From contig JAKLHJ010000026.1 in the NCBI GenBank assembly GCA_022710205.1, positions 1 through 11,165 of the forward strand: a DNA stretch of 11,165 bases, given 5' to 3'. Of the stretch, positions 6,553 through 11,165 are shown in pieces. The notes under the pieces were generated by a model. That model had not been told where the DNA came from and searched no databases. It worked only from the letters and a program-made list of their open reading frames with translations. Position 1 is the stretch's first letter. Each line of letters opens with the position of its first letter. The DNA is from Patescibacteria group bacterium. Lineage in GTDB: Bacteria > Patescibacteriota > Minisyncoccia > Phycocordibacterales > UBA12445. The position numbers were made by a program, and so were the translations under genes.

Positions 6553-6592
6553 TAAAACGAAAAACCCCCTTTTGGGGGCTTTTTCGTTTTAC
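6552..6592 (+). terminator. Strong terminator of the tRNA gene
   Basis: A long hairpin pairs 6552-6569 with 6574-6592 around a TTTT loop, with a single bulged C (6579). The right arm contains a T5 tract after the G5 core. It starts at the last base of the tRNA. Confidence 0.85.
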
Positions 6593-6600
6593 GAAGTGGA

Positions 6601-6622
6601 GCAAACAAACTGCTTTGTTTGC
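6601..6622. repeat. Perfect 9-bp hairpin
   Basis: GCAAACAAA (6601-6609) pairs with TTTGTTTGC (6614-6622) around CTGC. It directly abuts the first structured element. There is no T tract, so it is not an obvious terminator. It could be part of the same non-coding unit. Confidence 0.6.
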
Positions 6623-6625
6623 GGG

Positions 6626-6715
6626 CAGGATTCGAAAAGGTTCTCCGTTATATTTTAGAAATTTTTATTTCTAAAATATCGGAAACCTATACCGTCCTCG
6701 TAGAGGAAGAATCCT
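6626..6715. ncRNA. Structured three-way-junction element, copy 1
   Basis: An approximately 90-nt unit whose strand of action is unknown. P1 is AGGATTC (6627-6633) with GAATCCT (6709-6715). P2 is a long arm: AGGTT/AACCT (6638-6642, 6684-6688), an internal loop CT against A, CCG/CGG (6645-6647, 6680-6682), a TT bulge, then 13 bp (6650-6662 with 6667-6679) capped by TTTT. P3 is TCCTC/GAGGA (6695-6699, 6703-6707) with loop GTA. No reading frame spans it. The second copy 110 bp later keeps the same shape. It could act as RNA or as folded single-stranded DNA. I do not recognise a known RNA family. Confidence 0.6.
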
Positions 6716-6735
6716 AACAGATAAATGGCTTTCGT

Positions 6736-6825
6736 CAGGATTCGAAGCTGTTCTCCCTTATTTCTTAGGATTCTTTAATCCGAAGAAATAGGAAACGGGT
6801 ATTGGCCCTGTAGGGACCGAATCCT
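6736..6825. ncRNA. Structured three-way-junction element, copy 2
   Basis: Same layout as copy 1. P1 is AGGATTCG/CGAATCCT (6737-6744, 6818-6825). P2 is CTGTT/AACGG with one G-U pair (6748-6752, 6794-6798), the same CT-against-A internal loop, CC/GG, then TATTTCTT/AAGAAATA (6759-6766, 6783-6790) and GGATT/AATCC (6768-6772, 6777-6781) with a CTTT loop. P3 is CCC/GGG (6806-6808, 6813-6815) around TGTA. Sequence shared with copy 1 is concentrated in CAGGATTCGAA, GTTCTCC, GGAAAC, CCT-GTAG and GAATCCTA. The distal P2 helix differs in sequence but still pairs. Confidence 0.6.
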
Positions 6826-6984
6826 ACCTCCCAATAACCTAGACTTATTTTTAATTTTTAGATATCTTTGTATTTAGTAGTAAGAGGGTGGTTATTTAGC
6901 ATTAACTGATTTGATAGGTCGCAAAATCAGTATTTTATTAAAAATTATATTATAAGAAGTTTTTATTTATTAAATAAACAAACC
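6826..6984 (+). promoter_or_regulatory. AT-rich leader/promoter region of the surface-protein operon
   Basis: No gene. An 8-bp stem ACTGATTT/AAATCAGT (6905-6912, 6924-6931) with an 11-nt loop is followed by a T-rich stretch, so it could be an attenuator or weak terminator. TTGATA at 6911-6916 with TTATTA at 6935-6940 (18-bp spacer) is one possible promoter. Several TATATT/TATAA boxes lie at 6945-6957. A small palindrome (TTTATTT/AAATAAA) sits just before the start codon. No Shine-Dalgarno sequence is present. Which element drives the operon cannot be decided by eye. Confidence 0.35.
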
Positions 6985-7581
6985 ATGAAAAAAATTGTTT
7001 TGAGCGTCGCCATTATCGCACTGTCAACGACAGTAATAGTGGGCGCCACAAGAGCATACTTTAGCGATACGGAGACCTCCACAGGTAACACGTTCGCGGC
7101 AGGAACTTTGGATTTGAACCTCGATGGTGCAGATACAAATTCTGTTAAGTTCACAGTTACAAATACAGCTCCCGGAGCTTCGGGAACAAGTTACTGGACA
7201 GTTAAGAACGTCGGAAGTCTCGCCGGATACGTTGATCTCGCAAGTATCGCAAAAACAAATGATGATAATTTGTGCACAGAACCTGAGTCAACAGACGGAG
7301 ACACAACTTGCGGAGCCGGACAGGGAGAACTGGGTGCAAATATGAATATCACAATCTTTGTTGATGCCGACAAGGATGGCGTTATCGACGGTGGAGAAAC
7401 CACTCTTTATACCGGCACTCTTGACGGTTTAGCTACTAGCTACGACGCCAACCTCGCTCTCGCAGCAGGCGCCGAACAATATGTCTCTCTCAACTGGAGC
7501 ATACCTACAACGGTTGGTAATGTTATCCAGAGCGACAGCGTTCAGCTCGACATGTCATTCCAGCTCGGACAAACAATATAG
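6985..7581 (+). CDS. TasA/camelysin-like secreted protein with SipW-dependent signal peptide
   Basis: A 198-residue exported protein. MKK plus a hydrophobic core (4-20) ends at ATRA, with probable cleavage after Ala24. It is followed by YFSDTETSTGNTFAAGTLDL, the hallmark of SipW-dependent TasA/CalY-type proteins. The mature part is a Thr/Ser/Asn/Gly-rich beta protein, as in fibre-forming TasA. Residues 127-138 (DADKDGVIDGGE) match a complete 12-residue EF-hand or dockerin-type calcium loop (Asp127, 129, 131, Gly132, Glu138). Cys97 and Cys109 could form a disulfide. Family knowledge: relatives make biofilm fibres or cell-surface metalloproteases; I see no HExxH here, so a structural role is more likely. 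The next gene encodes the matching signal peptidase, and a stable hairpin separates the two. Confidence 0.85.
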   Translation: MKKIVLSVAIIALSTTVIVGATRAYFSDTETSTGNTFAAGTLDLNLDGADTNSVKFTVTNTAPGASGTSYWTVKNVGSLAGYVDLASIAKTNDDNLCTEPESTDGDTTCGAGQGELGANMNITIFVDADKDGVIDGGETTLYTGTLDGLATSYDANLALAAGAEQYVSLNWSIPTTVGNVIQSDSVQLDMSFQLGQTI

Positions 7582-7586
7582 TTCTG

Positions 7587-7642
7587 TTTCAGCTTTACCT
7601 CTCCCCGCTTATTTAATAAACGGGGAGTCTGAAGAGCTGAAA
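7587..7642 (+). promoter_or_regulatory. Two-part stem-loop before the signal peptidase start codon
   Basis: The outer stem TTTCAGCT (7587-7594) pairs with AGCTGAAA (7635-7642). The inner stem CTCCCCG (7601-7607) pairs with CGGGGAG (7621-7627), over a small TTAT/ATAA top. No T tract follows, so it is not a standard terminator. The outer stem ends four bases before the ATG at 7647, so it could limit translation of the peptidase, stabilise the upstream mRNA or be an RNase III site. Confidence 0.6.
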
Positions 7643-7646
7643 TTGC

Positions 7647-8180
7647 ATGAATAAAACTTACGGTAAATTTGAGAAATTCGCTTATGTCGTAATTTTTATA
7701 ATTACGGCTGTTCTTCTCTGGCTGGCAATGCCGTTTGAGAAATCTCCAAAACTATTTATTGTGCTTTCCGGGTCAATGGAGCCGGAGATACATACGGGCA
7801 GTGTTGTCGTCACGATACCTCAAAACAAATACCGAGTAGACGAGATTGTTACTTTTAAAACGGGCAAGAACGATAAAATAACCACAACGCATAGAATAAT
7901 CAGCGAAAAAACAATCGACCAGGGTGTCTATTTTACCACCAAGGGAGACGCCAATAATACTCCGGACATGGAGGAGATTCCGAGCGAGAACATACTGGGC
8001 CGCGTTGTTTTCAGCATAAGCAAGCTGGGATACATTCTGGATTTTATAAGAAGGCCTATAAGTATTCTTATTATTGTTATAATTCCGGCCATTTTTATAA
8101 TTTTTGATGAAACCAAAAAGATAATCGAGGAGGTTGGAAAAATGAAGGATGGCAAAAATAAAATTATCAAGAAAAAATAA
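7647..8180 (+). CDS. SipW-like signal peptidase I (ER-type, Ser-His)
   Basis: A 177-residue membrane protease of family S26B. It has hydrophobic segments at 10-29 and 138-153. The catalytic serine is in the box SGSMEP (Ser43). The second box reads TTHRII with His82 in the place where ordinary bacterial enzymes have lysine, which defines the archaeal/ER/SipW type. The third box GDANNTPD (Asp101, Asp107) completes the active site. Its job is to remove the special leaders of the proteins encoded beside it. The basic tail (KNKIIKKK) is cytoplasmic or wall-facing, depending on topology. The gene overlaps the following one by 32 bp in a different frame. There is no Shine-Dalgarno sequence, and the start codon follows a strong hairpin, suggesting low, tuned expression relative to its abundant substrate. 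Confidence 0.92.
   Translation: MNKTYGKFEKFAYVVIFIITAVLLWLAMPFEKSPKLFIVLSGSMEPEIHTGSVVVTIPQNKYRVDEIVTFKTGKNDKITTTHRIISEKTIDQGVYFTTKGDANNTPDMEEIPSENILGRVVFSISKLGYILDFIRRPISILIIVIIPAIFIIFDETKKIIEEVGKMKDGKNKIIKKK
8127..8133 (+). promoter_or_regulatory. Shine-Dalgarno-like GAGGAGG inside the signal peptidase gene
   Basis: This is a near-consensus ribosome binding site and the clearest in the window. It lies 15 bases before the ATG at 8149, somewhat far but still compatible with initiation of the DNRLRE/lamin-tail gene. It supports the overlapping start. Confidence 0.45.
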
Positions 8181-10338
8181 AAAAAAGGAAGAGGAAACTT
8201 TTTGGGCAGACTTTTTGCTGGGATTTGTTCCGGTGTTCATTCTATATGTCATGATAGCCGGCTCTGTCATAGTTTCAAAAACAAGAGCCATACTCCAAGA
8301 CAATCAGAGTTCTATCGGGAGTATCATACAAGCCGGTATTCTTGATTTTTCCCTCAATCAACCCTCTTCTTTCTCTTCCGCGCCTCTTCAAAAAGGAGAG
8401 TCTGTCGGGGTAGATGTATCGCTCTTAAATGACGGCAACCTAAATTTTCAATATATAGCCTCAACTACGATTATGGGTGGCGACCAAGACTTATGTTCAG
8501 CGTTGACACTCGAGGCCTCTTTGAATGGCGCGACCATATACGATAACTCCGTTTCCGAGTTTGCCAGCCCTCTTCAAAATTACGTTAACCCCTCAGACTG
8601 GGGCTTGTCGGTCACTCTACCGGATACAGCCTCGGACTCATTGCAAAACAAGAGTTGCAATCTGCGCTTTGTTTTTAGCGGGTGGCAAAATGGACTTTCT
8701 TCGAATCAAGGTTTTAACAACCTTGAATTCATAGACGTAACTATCAACTCGGGCGAGTGGATTATCCCTGAACCGGGAGATCTTAATATGTCTCCTATCA
8801 GCGATTCTTACATTAGACAAGATCGAGCCACGACAAATTACGGGGGCGGCACAACAATGCTTGTTCAATCGCGCTCCGGCTCGAGAAACTATCGTGCGGT
8901 CATTAGATTTAATTTTAAGCTACCCTCCGGAGTAATAATAGATTCTTCCTTCTTGAAATTGTATATGACATCGGCACCAAGTGCATCCAGAAATTATGAG
9001 GCGAGGAGTCTTCTCGGCAGCTGGACAGAAACCGGTGTTAACTGGAGCAACCAGCCTGCGTCCAGCGCTTCTCCATCAGATACAATAACTACCGGCACAA
9101 CCCGTAATTTATGGATGTCTTGGAATGTCAAAAACGATGTTCAGTCGATTGTGAATGGTGCCGCAAATTATGGATGGCTCATTAAGGATGTGACGGAAAA
9201 CTCCAGCATGACACGTGGCGCGACTTTTGCTTCAAGAGAAAACTCAACCGTCGGCGTCAGACCTGTCCTAGAGGTGGCGTTCTCCGCCCCACCCGCGTCA
9301 ACAGACCATCTTGTTGTTAACGAAGTTTATTATCAAGTTGCTGTCGGTAAGGGTGTAGAAACGACAGATGAATGGGTCGAATTATACAACCCCACCACAA
9401 GCGACATAGATCTTCTGGGGTGGAAAATTTGCGATAATGGCGGTTGCGACACGCTGGGATCATACACGCTACCTTCACGAAGCTTTGCGGTCGTTACCCC
9501 GAATACAAGTAACTTTGATACATATTGGACACTTGCTCCGGGTGCAATTAAGATAACATTGCCAAATACGAATATCGGAGGCAACGGTCTTGGAAACACG
9601 GGTGATCGCATATATATACAAAATGCATCAAGCACGGCAGTGGACGGAATAAGCTACGGGACTGATGTTAGCCAACTCAATCCGCCAGTTTCCACGGGCG
9701 GACTTGGGTCTTCCCTCGCGCGCATTATTAAGGGATACGATTTCAATGTTGCCGATGACTGGATTACCAACTCTACTCCGAACCCGGGAACTAATCCGGG
9801 GTCCGACAGTAAAGAAATAATGAGATTCACCGATTATGGCACCGAGGTGGCCGCAAGCTCGGTCGGGCTCAGTCCGCTAATAACAAACTACATTCCCGCA
9901 GATACCGATATGAGCGGAGAGGAAGAAACCCCGACAGAGATTTTTAAACAATGTTCGGCGGGAAGCATGCCCGTCGCAAAAGAAGAAGCCACATTCACAG
10001 AAAAAACCGGCGGGACAATCGAGCCCGTGGCCGCTTCTTCCACAACAACAGACCCTATTATCGAGCCCGACATTTCCACGACAACACCTGAAATAATTAC
10101 GGATATTTTGCCGGCCGAGGCCACTTCAACAGATCAGACCGTGGACACGAACACACCATCTGAGCCGGAAACGACAGAAGCGTTACCGGGCACTTCTCCC
10201 GCAGACACAAACGTTATAGTGGAATTACCGACGGCGGAAACCGAAACCACACAAGATGTTTTAATAGCGGAAGAACAAGCGCCCATTGCAGAACCCGCTC
10301 AAGAAATAGATCCAGTCGAGACGCCAACAGAACAATAA
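8149..10338 (+). CDS. Large surface protein: SipW-type leader, DNRLRE domain, lamin-tail domain, PTE-rich tail
   Basis: 729 residues. Basic N-terminus (KIKLSRKNKKK), membrane segment 18-43, then TRAILQDNQ..AGILDFSL (45-69). This aligns without gaps to the leader end of the TasA-like protein (11 of 25 identical), so cleavage after Ala47 by the neighbouring peptidase is likely. Residues 70-200 look like a beta-sandwich related to TasA. Residues 214-378 are a DNRLRE (disaggregatase-related, carbohydrate-binding-like) domain: DSYIRQDRATTNYGG, RAVIRFNF, SWTETGVNW, GVRPVLEV. Residues 387-503 are a lamin-tail domain: VVNEVYY, DEWVELYNPT, LLGWKI, GDRIYI. The part from about 585 to the end is Pro/Thr/Glu/Ala-rich and probably disordered. 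There is no LPxTG and no C-terminal anchor, so attachment may be through partners. The overlap with the peptidase gene and a spacing of one base to the next gene indicate one operon. Probable extracellular adhesion or matrix role (inference). Confidence 0.88.
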   Translation: MAKIKLSRKNKKKEEETFWADFLLGFVPVFILYVMIAGSVIVSKTRAILQDNQSSIGSIIQAGILDFSLNQPSSFSSAPLQKGESVGVDVSLLNDGNLNFQYIASTTIMGGDQDLCSALTLEASLNGATIYDNSVSEFASPLQNYVNPSDWGLSVTLPDTASDSLQNKSCNLRFVFSGWQNGLSSNQGFNNLEFIDVTINSGEWIIPEPGDLNMSPISDSYIRQDRATTNYGGGTTMLVQSRSGSRNYRAVIRFNFKLPSGVIIDSSFLKLYMTSAPSASRNYEARSLLGSWTETGVNWSNQPASSASPSDTITTGTTRNLWMSWNVKNDVQSIVNGAANYGWLIKDVTENSSMTRGATFASRENSTVGVRPVLEVAFSAPPASTDHLVVNEVYYQVAVGKGVETTDEWVELYNPTTSDIDLLGWKICDNGGCDTLGSYTLPSRSFAVVTPNTSNFDTYWTLAPGAIKITLPNTNIGGNGLGNTGDRIYIQNASSTAVDGISYGTDVSQLNPPVSTGGLGSSLARIIKGYDFNVADDWITNSTPNPGTNPGSDSKEIMRFTDYGTEVAASSVGLSPLITNYIPADTDMSGEEETPTEIFKQCSAGSMPVAKEEATFTEKTGGTIEPVAASSTTTDPIIEPDISTTTPEIITDILPAEATSTDQTVDTNTPSEPETTEALPGTSPADTNVIVELPTAETETTQDVLIAEEQAPIAEPAQEIDPVETPTEQ

Positions 10339-10339
10339 A

Positions 10340-11165
10340 ATGAAAATTAATATTCAGACAAATATAGCGCTCCGAGTCATCCTTGCCGTTTTCATGCTCT
10401 TTGCCGTGCACGCAAAAGCCGCCGACCCGACGGTTTTATTCGAACAAACTCCCCTATTTAGCGGCACTAATTTTGCTCCCGGAGAGACAGTTACAAGATG
10501 GATTAAAATAACAAACAATACCGACGAAGCGCATATGTCTGTACTGAAAGCGGTAAATCTGGCCAGCGTTAAAGATCTTGGCTCCCAAATAAAAATAGAG
10601 ATAAACGAAGGCGGATCAACAATTTACTCGGGAAGTTTTTCCGATCTTTTCAATCTCTCTGAACTGAAACTTAAAGAAATCGGGCCGGGAACACAAAAGA
10701 AATTCAATCTTACAGCAACATTTTTGCCCGATTCAAAAGATTCATATCAAGGAGGTTCTCTTAGTTTTAATATAAAAACAGGACTGGAAGACGTAATAAT
10801 AGTGTCGGATGCTCCACCTGTCGGAGGAGGCGGACCTATGGCGCCCGTTACGGAAAAGATTACATTTTCCGAAATATTTTTAGAGCAAAATAACGGAGAC
10901 GATTCACTCAACGTAAAATGGAACACAAATCTTCCCGCGACCAGCCGGGTTGTATATGGACCCGTCTCTATGGGCCCCTATTCAGCAAATCTCAACTCTC
11001 AAAATATCGGATATCTCTTGTCTACAAAAGAAAATCCCCTCCCACAAAATACACACTCTGTAGAGCTTACTGGCCTAATCCCCGGAGAAGAATATTATTT
11101 TAGAATTATATCCGAGGCCGGGATGTTTAACGCAAGCCAAGAATATGTATTAAAATTAGACAAGA
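10340..11165 (+). CDS. Secreted protein with TasA-like and FnIII-like domains (partial, C-terminus beyond right edge)
   Basis: 275 residues are visible and the frame is open to the edge. A normal signal peptide (about 1-27, ending VHAKA before ADP) suits the standard signal peptidase rather than the SipW type. Residues 30-150 form a beta-rich domain (FAPGETVTRWIKITNN; IGPGTQKKFNL; YQGGSLSFNI) resembling TasA-like or transglutaminase-substrate beta-sandwiches. A glycine linker (VGGGG, 161-165) follows. Residues 173-265 look like a fibronectin type III or purple-acid-phosphatase N-terminal domain (LNVKWNTNLPATSRVVYG; HSVELTGLIPGEEYYFRI). The ATG follows the previous stop by one base, so it belongs to the same operon. 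The role is probably as a structural or anchoring part of the surface layer. What lies beyond the edge, for example a membrane anchor, is unknown. Confidence 0.85.
   Translation, partial: MKINIQTNIALRVILAVFMLFAVHAKAADPTVLFEQTPLFSGTNFAPGETVTRWIKITNNTDEAHMSVLKAVNLASVKDLGSQIKIEINEGGSTIYSGSFSDLFNLSELKLKEIGPGTQKKFNLTATFLPDSKDSYQGGSLSFNIKTGLEDVIIVSDAPPVGGGGPMAPVTEKITFSEIFLEQNNGDDSLNVKWNTNLPATSRVVYGPVSMGPYSANLNSQNIGYLLSTKENPLPQNTHSVELTGLIPGEEYYFRIISEAGMFNASQEYVLKLDK

Noticed and set aside
6626..6825. Integron attC sites or a CRISPR array
   Set aside because: The two units are adjacent with no cassette gene between them, lack the paired RYYYAAC/GTTRRRY boxes in the right places, and are far too long and too diverged to be CRISPR repeats. 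No integrase or cas gene is present.
6481..6840. tRNA-anchored mobile element with attL/attR
   Set aside because: The tRNA-end match is inverted, not direct, and no integrase or phage gene is in the window.
10918..11103. 61-residue frame near the right edge
   Set aside because: It is a shadow inside the FnIII-like secreted protein gene, which is open throughout in its own frame.
1..11165. Recoded UGA (Gracilibacteria/SR1 code)
   Set aside because: No visible gene has an in-frame TGA, and glycine is encoded by GGN throughout. The lack of TGA stops among eleven genes is a small sample.

Overview
The window looks like a piece of a Patescibacteria (candidate phyla radiation, Parcubacteria-like) chromosome. 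This is an inference from gene content and style: short, tightly packed genes, almost no Shine-Dalgarno sequences, AT-rich start contexts, compact versions of transporters, and a SipW-type signal peptidase operon with DNRLRE and lamin-tail surface proteins. The genetic code appears standard: no gene has an in-frame TGA, and the eleven visible stop codons are TAA or TAG. No transposase, phage gene, rRNA or CRISPR array is visible.

Left part (1-3.9 kb): a partial HlyD/MacA-type membrane-fusion protein runs off the left edge on the minus strand. Divergent from it is a 188-residue protein made almost wholly of 23 heptapeptide repeats with an invariant glycine, probably a beta-solenoid. It ends at a bidirectional terminator shared with a convergent P1B-type metal ATPase whose membrane metal motif is CADD instead of CPC. 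The ATPase is divergent from a short hibernation-promoting factor (HPF/RaiA), and the two promoters overlap.

Middle part (3.9-6.6 kb): a 2H phosphoesterase (2'-5' RNA ligase family) on the minus strand is divergent from a two-gene metal ABC importer (ATPase plus ABC-3 permease). A perfect 10-bp inverted repeat, probably an operator, lies between them. Two very small minus-strand genes joined by a TAATG overlap converge on the permease. Then comes a tRNA-Asn(GTT) with its own promoter and terminator.

Non-coding block (6593-6984): this is the least explained stretch. It holds a hairpin and then two tandem copies (period 110 bp) of an approximately 90-nt element. The two copies fold into the same three-way-junction shape although their long helices differ in sequence. 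Each copy begins with an 11-nt reverse complement of the tRNA T arm.

Right part (6985-11165): a plus-strand surface/secretion operon. It encodes a TasA/camelysin-like secreted protein, an ER-type (Ser-His) SipW-like signal peptidase, a 729-residue protein with a SipW-type leader plus DNRLRE and lamin-tail domains, and a secreted protein with an FnIII-like domain that is cut by the right edge. The peptidase probably processes at least the first and third products, which share an 11/25 identical leader motif. Together they probably build a fibre or cell-surface layer.
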